From assembly GCF_018274385.1 (NCBI RefSeq), contig NZ_JAAFYZ010000035.1:1-62425 (forward strand): a stretch of DNA of 62,425 nucleotides. The letters run 5' to 3'. Position numbers and translations under genes: made by a program. The notes below the pieces were generated by a model that saw only the letters and a list, made by a program, of their open reading frames with translations, did no database searches and had not been told where the DNA came from. This DNA is from Catenulispora pinistramenti. Lineage in GTDB: Bacteria > Actinomycetota > Actinomycetes > Streptomycetales > Catenulisporaceae. Below, piece by piece: positions 17,072 through 26,099 of this stretch. How positions within the stretch are numbered: the stretch's first letter is position 1; each line of letters starts with the position of its first letter.

Positions 17072-18048
17072 TCGGCGACGGAGACGAACCGCGTCTCCTC
17101 GCCGTCCCAGTTGTCCGGCTCCTGGTGCTCCGACAGGTCCACCTCGACGCCGGGCAGCGCCTCGCGCAACCGGTCCTGCATCTCCTCCGACAGGAAGTGG
17201 TGGTGCAGGTCGAGCTTCTTCAGGTGGGTCAGCGGCTGGCCGGCCAGCAGCGCCGCCGCGCCTTCGTCGCCGAGGCTGCCCAGCGACAGGTCGAGGACTT
17301 CCAGGCGGGAGACGATCAGGGCGTGCGCCACGGCGGCGGCGATCTCGTCGCTGTTCTCGGCGTTGCGCAGGCCGAGGTAGCGCAGTTCGGGCAAGCCGGT
17401 GCCGCCCAGGATGCCGTCCAGGTCGGAGACGTCCGAGCCGCCGAAGTACCCCTCGGTGCCGAGGTACAGCTCCAGATCGGTCAGCTCGGGGAACTCCGAT
17501 CCGGCGACCGCGCGCACCACCTCCGGCGGCAGGCCGCCGCACTGAAACGTCAGCTCCCTGAGCTCCGGGTACGCGCGCTGCTCCCAACCCAGGTTCTCAC
17601 TGCCCCGCGCGCCGAACGTCAGCAGCTTCGGGAACGCGCGCAGCAGCGGCGTCAGGTCGCTCTGCTTGATCCACGAGATCTCCCACTGCTGGGCCTCGAC
17701 GTCGCCGATGAACAAGTGCCGCAGATTCGGAAACCGGTCGGCGGCGGCGACCAGCGGCGCGAACACGTCGGCCGCGGTCTGGTCCATGTTGTTCTCGGTG
17801 ACCCAGTTGCCGATCACGAAGGCGCCGACCCGGGCCGGGTCCACGTCGCGCAGGAAGGCCTCGAACATCGTCGAATGGCTCAGGCCGTCCCAGCCCGACA
17901 CCGAGACGCACCAGGCCCACGCCTCGACGTCGGCCGGGATCCCGACGCCGCCGGGCCAGTCGGCCATCTCCTCGAAGTCGGCGCCGGGCAGGCTGAAGAC
18001 GGGCAGCCCGCCCCACCGCGCCAAGTTGACGCACTCGCTGTCGATCAC
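17068..18048 (-). CDS. STM4015 family leucine-rich-repeat protein
   Basis: A 326-residue soluble protein, first gene of the operon. From about residue 95 it has irregular leucine-rich repeats, for example FPNLRHLFIGDV, FPELTDLELYLG, LPELRYLGLRNAEN, LEVLDLSLGSLGDEG and LTHLKKLDLHHHFL. These should form a curved binding surface. The N-terminal 90 residues contain a Trp-rich segment (EAWAWCVSVSGWDG). The GTG start at 18048 has AGGGGG just upstream. The family match is STM4015. A scaffold or substrate-recognition role is inferred. Confidence 0.86.
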   Translation of the reverse strand: MIDSECVNLARWGGLPVFSLPGADFEEMADWPGGVGIPADVEAWAWCVSVSGWDGLSHSTMFEAFLRDVDPARVGAFVIGNWVTENNMDQTAADVFAPLVAAADRFPNLRHLFIGDVEAQQWEISWIKQSDLTPLLRAFPKLLTFGARGSENLGWEQRAYPELRELTFQCGGLPPEVVRAVAGSEFPELTDLELYLGTEGYFGGSDVSDLDGILGGTGLPELRYLGLRNAENSDEIAAAVAHALIVSRLEVLDLSLGSLGDEGAAALLAGQPLTHLKKLDLHHHFLSEEMQDRLREALPGVEVDLSEHQEPDNWDGEETRFVSVAE

Positions 18049-18130
18049 GTGGACCCCCTGGGCCGGCCGGTTGGATGCAGGCCTTTCTACCAGCCGCCGC
18101 CGACCGGATGATCCGGCCCGTTGAGTCCGC

Positions 18131-20935
18131 TCACTCGAATTCGGCGTCCCGCAACCGGATGGACAACTCCATCCGGCGGCGCAGCAGCTGATCCAGCAGC
18201 ACCCCGCCGACCGTCATCGCCAGCACCACCGCCACGACCGGCACCGTCCAGCCCCAGCCGATCGAGCCGGTGGCCACCACCGAGTCGCCGGACGCGCCGC
18301 CCGGGCCCTGGTCCAGCGGTCCCAGCATCGGCGCCAGCCCGGCGCCCATCGCCAGCCCGGCGGCCGCGGCCAGCACTGCGACCGGCAACGGCACCAGCGT
18401 GGCGACCAGCCGGCTGCGGCCGGACCGCAGGCCGAACACCTGGAGCAGCAAGGCGCTGTCCCGGCTCACGGTGCGGGTCGCGGTCAGCAGTTGCAGCAGA
18501 CACAGCGCGAAGTAGCCGACGCAGAGCGCTTCGACCAGATGGAAGACGTCCCGGGCCGCCGACACCCCGCCCTGGCTGTAGTCCTGCGACCGCACATCCG
18601 CGAGCGTCGTCACCGCGGTGCCGCCGACCACGCCGGGCAACGCCCGCAACGCCGACGCGGAGATCGCGCCGGTGGTTCCGCTGAACCAAGCGACGTTCGG
18701 CCGGCCCGGATCGGCGTCCGGCACCTCACCGTACGGCACCACGATGTAGTCCGTCCCGCCGAGGCCCACGACCGAATCGGCCAGCGGCACGTCCGCATAC
18801 GCGCCGATGACGGCCTTCAACGCGCCGCCGGAATCGGACACCGACACCTGTCCTGAATACAAGCCCTGCAAACCTGGCGAGGCCAGCACCGTCACGGTGC
18901 CGTCGGCGGCCTGCGGCGCGGGCCAGTTCGCCGGGACCTCCTGGCCGCGCGCCGAGCCGTCGGACAGCGCGGCCGCGGCGGCCTGCCGGAACGCCTGCGG
19001 ATTCAAGGTGAGCACGGTGATCGGCCGCGGCTGGGGAATCCCCTGGGCCGTGATCGGCGCGATCCCGCCGAAGTCGGCGCGGCCGGTGAAGACCCCGCGC
19101 ACGCCGGGCGCCTTCGCAGCCGCGGCGGCGAACGTGTCAGGGAACGGAGTCGTCTGGACGCCGATCCGCGCGGTAGCACCGACGTCGCGCACCGAGTCGT
19201 CGCGCACCTTCTGCATCACCGAGGCGTCGTAGCCGGCCGCGAACATCCCGGCCGCGACCACCACGACCAGCCCGGCCAGCGGCGCCGCCACCACCGGCAC
19301 CCGGCGCCCGGACAGCGCCGCGGCCACGAAGCCGACCACGCTCCTGCGCCGCGCCAGCAACCGCACCGCCGGCCCGAACAGCACCGGCACCAGCCGCACC
19401 GCGGCGACCCCGGCGGCGAAGGCCAGCAGCGCCGGGGCGGCGACCGCGATCCAGTCGATCGAGCCGTCGGCGTTCGCAGCGCCCTGACTCCGGTAGATCG
19501 CCAGCGCGCCGCCGGCCGCCAGCAACAGGCCGACGTCCCGCACGATCCGCTTGCCCCGCGCGGTCTCGCCGACCGCCTCGTGCCGGGCCGAGATGACGCG
19601 GTCGCCGCCGCGGTAGACCCAGTAGCCGACCGCGCCGAACGTCAGCAGCGTCGCCAGGACCACGCCGGACCAGGCGGCCGGCGTCCGCAGTGTGCCGCGA
19701 CCGTCTTCCACCGCCGCGAGCGCGCCGAGGACCGCGGAGACGAACACGATCACCGAGATCTGCGTCGCGTGCCGGAGCGCCAGCCGGACCGGTGACGCGC
19801 CGCGGGCCCGGCACAGCGTGACGTCCTTCGCCCGCCGCAGCACGGTCAGGCGCAGCATGAGGAACAAGGCCGCCAAGGCGCCGGCCGCCAGCGCGCCGAG
19901 CACCACCGCCGACAGCTGGTGGCTGGCCGACTGCGTGCTCAGGACCTGCTGCGCCAGCGCCTTCAGCCCGCTGTTCATCGTGACGGCGGCCTTGAAGTCG
20001 CCGGTGTCCAGCTGCGCCTGGTCCAGCGCGGGCCCGACGGCGGCCAGCGCACCGGAGGTCAGCCGGGCCGGGTCGATGACGTAGTCGTAGACCGTGGTGT
20101 ACTCGCCGATCCGGGCCTGCGCCGAAACCGTCGAGATGGCCTCGGGGCGATCGACGAAGACGTCCGCCTCCCACACCGTGATCTGTTTGTCGCAGTCGAC
20201 GGTGCTCAGGCAGACGGTCGTGAGTGCCGGATCCGGTTTGTCGGCGATATGCCACATCGGGTCGGCCGGACCGGGGCCGGCGGCCGGGACGAAGATCCCG
20301 GCGACCTGGACGCTCAGCGTGAACGGGATGCCGCCGGTACTGGCCGGCGGGCTGGCGTCCATCTTCACCAACGTGCCGACGCTCAGCCCGAGCTTGTCCG
20401 CGGTCTGCTGGGACACCGCGATCGGCAGCGTCATCCGCAGGGAGGACAGGAAGCCGTCGAGCGGGTCGAAGGTCCGCTGGGCCGCCTCCTGGCCCGGAGC
20501 CGAACCGGCGACGTAGCGCACCTGCCGGCTCAGCTGCGGCGACCAGTCCAGGCGCAGCCACGCCGGATCCCCCAGACGGGCCGGCGGGTCCAGGGCCGGC
20601 ACCAGGTGGTCGTACTGCCGCGTGATCGAGGTCTGCGACACCAGCGAGCTGAGCTGCGACGGCAGCTGGGACAGGTTGGTCGAGCCGACCGAGGTGATGT
20701 CAGAGCTCGAGTTCGGATACTGCGGCTGCATCGACACCGGAGGTGTGGACAGGACGAGATCCCGTTGCGAGTACGGCGCTTTGCCGACCAGCGAGCTGAC
20801 CGTCCACGCGTCCGAACGCTTCGTGTCGGCCGGGATCGCCACCGCGGTGGCGGCGGTCCCGGCGGCCAGCAGCGCCAGCGCGGCCAGCACCAGCCGGGCC
20901 GGGCCGAGTTCGGCGAACCAGCGCGGCGCCCTCAT
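18131..20935 (-). CDS. FtsX-like ABC transporter permease (large, 934 residues)
   Basis: An integral membrane protein with an N-terminal span (about residues 12-33) and a large extracytoplasmic domain (about 35-330). A cluster of membrane segments follows, starting AVVLGALAAGALAALFLMLRL, with the RRAKDVTLCRARGAS cytoplasmic loop typical of FtsX/MacB permeases. A second extracytoplasmic domain and C-terminal spans complete it. The double FtsX arrangement is usual in actinobacterial lipoprotein- or lipid-handling permeases. ATG 20935 overlaps the stop of the preceding permease gene as ATGA. No ATPase gene is adjacent. The cargo is unknown. Confidence 0.86.
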   Translation of the reverse strand: MRAPRWFAELGPARLVLAALALLAAGTAATAVAIPADTKRSDAWTVSSLVGKAPYSQRDLVLSTPPVSMQPQYPNSSSDITSVGSTNLSQLPSQLSSLVSQTSITRQYDHLVPALDPPARLGDPAWLRLDWSPQLSRQVRYVAGSAPGQEAAQRTFDPLDGFLSSLRMTLPIAVSQQTADKLGLSVGTLVKMDASPPASTGGIPFTLSVQVAGIFVPAAGPGPADPMWHIADKPDPALTTVCLSTVDCDKQITVWEADVFVDRPEAISTVSAQARIGEYTTVYDYVIDPARLTSGALAAVGPALDQAQLDTGDFKAAVTMNSGLKALAQQVLSTQSASHQLSAVVLGALAAGALAALFLMLRLTVLRRAKDVTLCRARGASPVRLALRHATQISVIVFVSAVLGALAAVEDGRGTLRTPAAWSGVVLATLLTFGAVGYWVYRGGDRVISARHEAVGETARGKRIVRDVGLLLAAGGALAIYRSQGAANADGSIDWIAVAAPALLAFAAGVAAVRLVPVLFGPAVRLLARRRSVVGFVAAALSGRRVPVVAAPLAGLVVVVAAGMFAAGYDASVMQKVRDDSVRDVGATARIGVQTTPFPDTFAAAAAKAPGVRGVFTGRADFGGIAPITAQGIPQPRPITVLTLNPQAFRQAAAAALSDGSARGQEVPANWPAPQAADGTVTVLASPGLQGLYSGQVSVSDSGGALKAVIGAYADVPLADSVVGLGGTDYIVVPYGEVPDADPGRPNVAWFSGTTGAISASALRALPGVVGGTAVTTLADVRSQDYSQGGVSAARDVFHLVEALCVGYFALCLLQLLTATRTVSRDSALLLQVFGLRSGRSRLVATLVPLPVAVLAAAAGLAMGAGLAPMLGPLDQGPGGASGDSVVATGSIGWGWTVPVVAVVLAMTVGGVLLDQLLRRRMELSIRLRDAEFE

Positions 20936-23900
20936 CGGCCGTCCTCCCCCAGGCGCAGCGTGCCGCCGGTGTCGGCGGTGCGCCGGGTCAGCGACACCAG
21001 CGCGACCAGGCCGAGCAGCAGCACCGCGGCCACCGCGCCGACCCCGGCCAGCGCCGGCAGGTCCACCACGGTCACCGGTTCGGGGATCGGCACCTGTCCG
21101 GAGTCGGTGAGGATCAGCAAGGGGAGTTCCGATCGGATCGTGAGCACCGCCAGCGCCGCGCCGCCGACCATGCCGAGGACCACCAGCAGCAGGTTCTCGG
21201 CCAGCAGCATCGCGGCGGTGCGGCGGCGGGACAGTCCCAGGGCGTTCAGCAAGGCCAGTTCGGTGGTGCGCTCGCGCAGCGCGATGACCGAGTGCAGCGC
21301 GAAGCCGATGAGGATGAACAGCAGCGCCGCGCCGGCCGCGATCACCAGCGTCAGCTTCATGCCGCTGCGGACCGGGTCGTCGCGGATCAGCGCGGCCTGG
21401 CTGGACCGGTCGGTGACGATGGGCGCGGACACCAGCGCGCCGTTGTGCACGGCACGGTAGCCGGCGGCGAGTTGCGCGGGCGTGGTGCCCTCGGCGGCCT
21501 TGGCCCACCACTCGGTCTGCTCGTTGACCGCCCGGGACGCCAGGTCCGCGCGGTCCAGGAAGCCGATCGGCACCACCACCGCGCAGTCCTCAGCCGGGGC
21601 GCCGGCGGCCCGCTGGCCCAGCCGGTAGGGCGCGGGCATCGCCTTCACCGTGCCGACGAAGTGCACCCGCACCGGGGCGCCGAAGGCCGAGGTGGTGTAG
21701 GTGTCGCCGACTTTCAGGCCCAGGGTGGTCAGCAGCTGAGTGGAGGCCAGGACCGGGACGTCGGTCAGGGCCGCGCTGGAGCGGGCCAGGTCCAGGGTGT
21801 GGGTGATGATCGGCGCGGAGTCGGTGCCGAAGCCGGAGAACTCGGTGAAGTGCGCCAGCCCCGAGCCGGAAGTCTGGCCGACCTGGTAACCGGCCGGTGA
21901 GACGTCGCTGTCGGAGGTGTTCGAGGAGCCGGCCTGGAGCGGCTCGCCGAAGGCGTGGGCCTGGACCCCGGCCGGCAGCGGGGCCGGGGCGCCGTCGGCG
22001 GTCAGGTTGCCGACGTCCACGGTCGCGGTCTCGGGATCGCCCTTGCCCCCGGCCGCGACGCTGCAGGTCGGGACCGGGTTGCCCGCGCTGTCGTAGGTCA
22101 GGCACAGCGGCGCGTGGTAGGAGACCGACAGAGCCGTGATCCGCAGCGGGTACGCGATGGTCCCGCCCTCGGCGTCGACCTGTGCGCTGAGGGTGTGGGT
22201 CTGCCCGTCGGCGGCCTGGACCCCGCCGAAGTCGACGACCGCGCCGACCCCGTAGCGGTCCACCACCTCGGCCTGCACGTCGAGCGGCCCCAGGCTGCCC
22301 GGAACGCTCGGGTCCAGGGCCTGGCCCTGGTAGCGGACGTCGAGGGTGAGCTTGGTCGGCTTGCCGGGCAGCGTCACGCCGCCGGACATACCGTCCGCGT
22401 CCCAGCCCTGGGACGCCAGCTGCGCGGACAGTTGCGGCCAGCTCTTGCCGGCCAGATCAGAACGCAGCTCCACGACGTTCGCGGACTTGGCCGGATCGAT
22501 GCCCAGGACGTTGATCGGCAGCTGTTGCAGCCCGGAGCCGAAGAACAGACTCTCGCGGGCCGCCGCGAAGCCGCCGCCGGCACCCGGAACCGCGGCGAGC
22601 GATCCGGCGGCGCCGAGATGGCCGCCCGGGATCCCGGCGGCGCGGACGTCGGCACCGACCACATGCGTGCCCTGATCATCGGCGGAGCGGTTGACCGAAG
22701 CGAGGAAGACAGTGGCCTGAGTCCCCACCGCGACCGCCATGATCAGCAGGGCCATCGGGGCGGCGTAGGTGCGGGCCGTCCGGCCGATGCGCCAGCCGGC
22801 CAGCGCCAGGACCGCGGCCCGGCGACGCGCGGCCAGGTACTCCAGCGGGCCGACGATCAGCGGCAGCGCGCGCAACAGCACCAGCGACCCGGCCAGCAAC
22901 AGCACCGACGGCGCGACCACCTGCGGCATGCTGAGCGGCCCATTGTGCGAGGGGTCGTTGCCGAATCGGGTCAGTTCCCAGAACGCGCCGACGCCGAGCA
23001 GGACCACGATCACGTCGGCCCCGGTGCGCTGCACGGCGGTGCGCACCTGCGAGCGGCTGCGTTCGCGCTTGACGCCGACGAAGCTGGCCGAGGACGTCAC
23101 CGGCACCAGGGCCAGCAGCAGCAAGGTGGCCAGCGCGCCGATCGCGACGACGACCCACAGGTCGGAGCTGATCGGCGGGGCGCTGTCCCGGGCCGAGGAC
23201 CAGTGGCTGGAGGATAGGCCGCGTTCCAGAAACCTTGCCGCGAAAGGGGAGACGGCCGCGACCGGGAGCGTGAGCATCAAGCCCTCGGCCAGACCCACCC
23301 GCAGCAGCCCGGCGACCGAGGCCCCGCGGGCCCGCAGCAGGCCGTCCGATTCGCGGCGGTGCTCGGACAGCAGGCGGGTGGTCAGGACCAGAGCGGTCAG
23401 CGCCAGTAGCCCCAGTTCCACCACCGGCAACAGATTCAGCCGGCTGCTGATGCTCAGGTCGCTGTCGATGCCCTGGGTCTGCGGCGCGAGTTGGTCCAGG
23501 ACGCTGGCGTGGATGTTGGAGTCGACGTTGGTCGCCGCGTTCGGGAGCCAGGCGTCGAGGGCGGCCAAGCGGTTCTGCAGGGTGGCCGCCGCGCCGGTCT
23601 GGATGGTGCGGAAGTTCGGGGCGGCGATCACCGTCTCCTGCCGGATGTCCAGCAGCCCTCCGGCGGTGACGCTCTGGTCGACCAGCAGCGGTCCGAAGGT
23701 GGGCAGGTCCTCTTGGCCCTTGCCCGCACCTTTGTAGGCCTCGGCTTGCCAGAACGAGGTGGTCTTGTCGGTCGGGGTGTAGACGCCGACGATTTTGAAG
23801 CGCTGCTGGACGCCGTCCAGGCGGGCTTCGGTGCCGACCTCGTCGCCGACCTTCCAGTGGTTCGCGGCGGCGGCGACTTCCGGGATCACCGCTTCGAACT

Positions 23901-24453
23901 CGGTGCCGGAGGCGGTGCGGGTGCCGGGCTGGACGGTGGCCGGGGCCGGGGCGGGCCAGGTGCCGGAGATGAGGTGGGCGTATTGGGTGGCGCCGTTGGT
24001 GCCTAGGAAGTAGACGGAGTAGGTGGCTTGGGGTCCAGATCCGGATCCGGATGTGGTTCCGGTTCCTGCTGCTGGTGCGGTTCCGGTTCCGGTGACGCCG
24101 TAGGGGACGGTCGCGGTCTCGTGGATGACCGAGGTGTCGACGCCGACGAAGGCCGCGCGGACCTGTTGCTCGGTGGCGGACAAGAACGCGACGCGGCTGG
24201 TCGGGTCGGCCGGGAAGCGCGAGCCGATGTTGTAGACCGCGGTCACGGTGCGCTCATCGTCCGGGAGCGTGCTGAGCGCTTGGCGGACGCCGTCGCGTTC
24301 GGCGGTGGTGCCGTGCATGCGGATGAGCGTGACCAGGACCAGGGCCGGCAGCAGGACTGCCAGGGCGGCCAGCAGGAGCATGCGTTGGGCGATCGCGCGC
24401 TTGCGGACCAGGCCTGAAACACCGCCGCCGCTGGATGGGGGGACACGGCTCAT
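20932..24453 (-). CDS. FtsX-like ABC transporter permease (very large, 1173 residues)
   Basis: Partner of the downstream permease. An N-terminal span (RMLLLAALAVLLPALVLVTL, about residues 24-44) precedes a large external domain containing a Gly/Thr/Ser low-complexity insert (about residues 120-140). An FtsX core with SEHRRESDGLLRARGAS follows. A second large external domain and a C-terminal FtsX core (LRERTTELALLNALGLSRRR) complete the protein. ATG 24453 is chosen because upstream in-frame sequence is non-conserved in look and overlaps the divergent gene's promoter region. It is coupled to the downstream permease. At 1173 residues it is longer than most FtsX permeases. Confidence 0.85.
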   Translation of the reverse strand: MSRVPPSSGGGVSGLVRKRAIAQRMLLLAALAVLLPALVLVTLIRMHGTTAERDGVRQALSTLPDDERTVTAVYNIGSRFPADPTSRVAFLSATEQQVRAAFVGVDTSVIHETATVPYGVTGTGTAPAAGTGTTSGSGSGPQATYSVYFLGTNGATQYAHLISGTWPAPAPATVQPGTRTASGTEFEAVIPEVAAAANHWKVGDEVGTEARLDGVQQRFKIVGVYTPTDKTTSFWQAEAYKGAGKGQEDLPTFGPLLVDQSVTAGGLLDIRQETVIAAPNFRTIQTGAAATLQNRLAALDAWLPNAATNVDSNIHASVLDQLAPQTQGIDSDLSISSRLNLLPVVELGLLALTALVLTTRLLSEHRRESDGLLRARGASVAGLLRVGLAEGLMLTLPVAAVSPFAARFLERGLSSSHWSSARDSAPPISSDLWVVVAIGALATLLLLALVPVTSSASFVGVKRERSRSQVRTAVQRTGADVIVVLLGVGAFWELTRFGNDPSHNGPLSMPQVVAPSVLLLAGSLVLLRALPLIVGPLEYLAARRRAAVLALAGWRIGRTARTYAAPMALLIMAVAVGTQATVFLASVNRSADDQGTHVVGADVRAAGIPGGHLGAAGSLAAVPGAGGGFAAARESLFFGSGLQQLPINVLGIDPAKSANVVELRSDLAGKSWPQLSAQLASQGWDADGMSGGVTLPGKPTKLTLDVRYQGQALDPSVPGSLGPLDVQAEVVDRYGVGAVVDFGGVQAADGQTHTLSAQVDAEGGTIAYPLRITALSVSYHAPLCLTYDSAGNPVPTCSVAAGGKGDPETATVDVGNLTADGAPAPLPAGVQAHAFGEPLQAGSSNTSDSDVSPAGYQVGQTSGSGLAHFTEFSGFGTDSAPIITHTLDLARSSAALTDVPVLASTQLLTTLGLKVGDTYTTSAFGAPVRVHFVGTVKAMPAPYRLGQRAAGAPAEDCAVVVPIGFLDRADLASRAVNEQTEWWAKAAEGTTPAQLAAGYRAVHNGALVSAPIVTDRSSQAALIRDDPVRSGMKLTLVIAAGAALLFILIGFALHSVIALRERTTELALLNALGLSRRRTAAMLLAENLLLVVLGMVGGAALAVLTIRSELPLLILTDSGQVPIPEPVTVVDLPALAGVGAVAAVLLLGLVALVSLTRRTADTGGTLRLGEDGR

Positions 24454-24557
24454 ACGGGTTAGAACGGGGGGCTGAGGTAAGGGCGTTGCGGTCGTTACCA
24501 ATCGGTGATGTTGAGCGCTTGCCGGCAGCCCGGTTGCCCACCGCATAAACTCCCGCC

Positions 24558-26012
24558 ATGGGTGGTGAGTACTGGCAAGCCGAGCCGGACGGTCCAGCAC
24601 GCGAGCGCACGGTACGTCTCGACGTCCCCGGCCGCGCCGAGTCCCTGCCCCTGATCACCGCCGACGGCGTCTTCGGCACACAACGCGTCGACCGGGGCAC
24701 CGGCGTCCTGATCCGGCACGCGCCGGCCCCCGCACCCGGCACCGGTGTCGTGGACGTGGGCTGCGGGTACGGCCCGATCTCCGTCGCGATGGGACTGCGC
24801 CAGCCCGCCGCCGGGGTGTGGGCCGTGGACGTCAACCGCCGCGCCCTGGCCCTGACCGCGCGCAACGCAGCGACGGCCGGCGCGCACAACGTCGTGACCG
24901 CCGAACCCGAGTCGATCCCCGCCGCACTGCGCTTCGACCGCATCTACTCGCACCCGCCGATCAAGATCGGCCGGTCCTCGATGCACGAACTCCTCGACGG
25001 CTGGCTCCAGCGGCTGGCCCACGGCGGCGACGCCTTCCTGGTCGTCAAGCAATCGATGGGCGCCGACTCCCTGCACTCCTGGCTCACCGACTCCGGGTAC
25101 CAGGCCGCGCGCGCCGCCTCCAAGCAGGGCTACCGGCTCCTGCACGTCAACACGAACGCGGATTCCCGACAGCCACCGGGCCTCACGCCCGCCGACCTGC
25201 GCACCATCGCCCGGGCCACCGGCCGTACCTGGAACGTCCTGGGCCGACTCGCGGGCGGACGTTCCGACAGCGTCCAGTTCCTCGGTTCCGGCGAGGACCG
25301 CGCGGTCGCGAAGATCAAGCTCGGGGCGTGGTGGGGCCCACAGCTGGCCGAGTTGGAGGCCACGGCCGCCGAGCTGGCCGAGGCCGGATATCCGACCCCT
25401 GCGATCCTCGCCCACGGCCCGTTGGCCGGCGACGAGCGCCACTTCCTGCTGACCGCCTTCGAACCGGACGCCGAACCGGCAGCCACCGACGCCACGTTCC
25501 TGGCGCAGGCGGCAGCGGCCGTGGGACGGCAGGCCGGCGTGCGGCCGCGGCCGGAACGTGACTGGTCGGCGATGGTCACGCTGTTCCTGAACGGCGGCAT
25601 CACAGAGCACGAATTCCACCCGGAGCTGGCCGGCCTCGCCGCCCGAGCGCTGGCCCTCGTGCCGCATCCGGTCCCGGCGCTGCCCAGCACCGAGTTCGTC
25701 CACGGCGATTTCACCACCGCGAACCTGCTCAGCCGGAACGGCGCGCTGTCCGCCGTCATCGACCTGGAGGGCTTCGGACGCGGCACGCGCACCATCGATC
25801 TGGTGTCCCTGCTGGCCTCCGTGATCGGCGACGCTCCCGCGTCGGCCGTGCAAGCCCTGGCACGGGACGCCGTCGCAGCCTCTGACGAGGCGACGTTCCG
25901 CGCCTGCCTGGCACACCGGGTTCTGGCGAGTCTGTTGTCCGCGACCGACTTCCCGGAGCGCCTCACGGAAGTCTCCAAACGGGCCCGGCTGCTACTCGCG
26001 CTGGCGGACTGA
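24558..26012 (+). CDS. Fusion: RsmC-like methyltransferase domain plus APH-like kinase domain
   Basis: A 484-residue two-domain protein. Residues 1-200 are a class I methyltransferase of the RsmC/YbxB type: VDVGCGYGPISVAMG is the SAM-binding loop. The catalytic NPPI motif of the family reads SHPPIKIG here (about residue 135), with His for Asn. Residues 215-484 are an aminoglycoside phosphotransferase-like kinase: HGDFTTANLL (about 383) is the catalytic-loop motif and VIDLEGFGRG supplies the metal-binding Asp. Separate family members are common, but I do not recall this fusion as standard. The Asn-to-His change could mean altered activity. The gene is divergent from the FtsX operon. Confidence 0.8.
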   Translation: MGGEYWQAEPDGPARERTVRLDVPGRAESLPLITADGVFGTQRVDRGTGVLIRHAPAPAPGTGVVDVGCGYGPISVAMGLRQPAAGVWAVDVNRRALALTARNAATAGAHNVVTAEPESIPAALRFDRIYSHPPIKIGRSSMHELLDGWLQRLAHGGDAFLVVKQSMGADSLHSWLTDSGYQAARAASKQGYRLLHVNTNADSRQPPGLTPADLRTIARATGRTWNVLGRLAGGRSDSVQFLGSGEDRAVAKIKLGAWWGPQLAELEATAAELAEAGYPTPAILAHGPLAGDERHFLLTAFEPDAEPAATDATFLAQAAAAVGRQAGVRPRPERDWSAMVTLFLNGGITEHEFHPELAGLAARALALVPHPVPALPSTEFVHGDFTTANLLSRNGALSAVIDLEGFGRGTRTIDLVSLLASVIGDAPASAVQALARDAVAASDEATFRACLAHRVLASLLSATDFPERLTEVSKRARLLLALAD

Positions 26013-26099
26013 CCGCACTGCTACAGCCTCACTGCCACAACCTGAGCGCTACAACCTCGCCGCCATAACTCAGCGCCGCAACCACAGCGCCACACCTCA
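26013..26099. repeat. Degenerate 14-nt tandem repeats at the response regulator gene end
   Basis: Successive units resemble ACAACCTCGCCGCC (for example ACAGCCTCACTGCC, ACAACCTGAGCGCT, ATAACTCAGCGCCGC). They fill the space between the convergent fusion gene and the response regulator and run up to the latter's stop (TCA at 26097-26099). No hairpin was found. Confidence 0.5.

Noticed and set aside
24454..24600. Upstream extension of the 1173-residue permease to 24600
   Set aside because: The extra residues overlap the start of the divergent fusion gene and have no membrane or signal character; ATG 24453 fits better.
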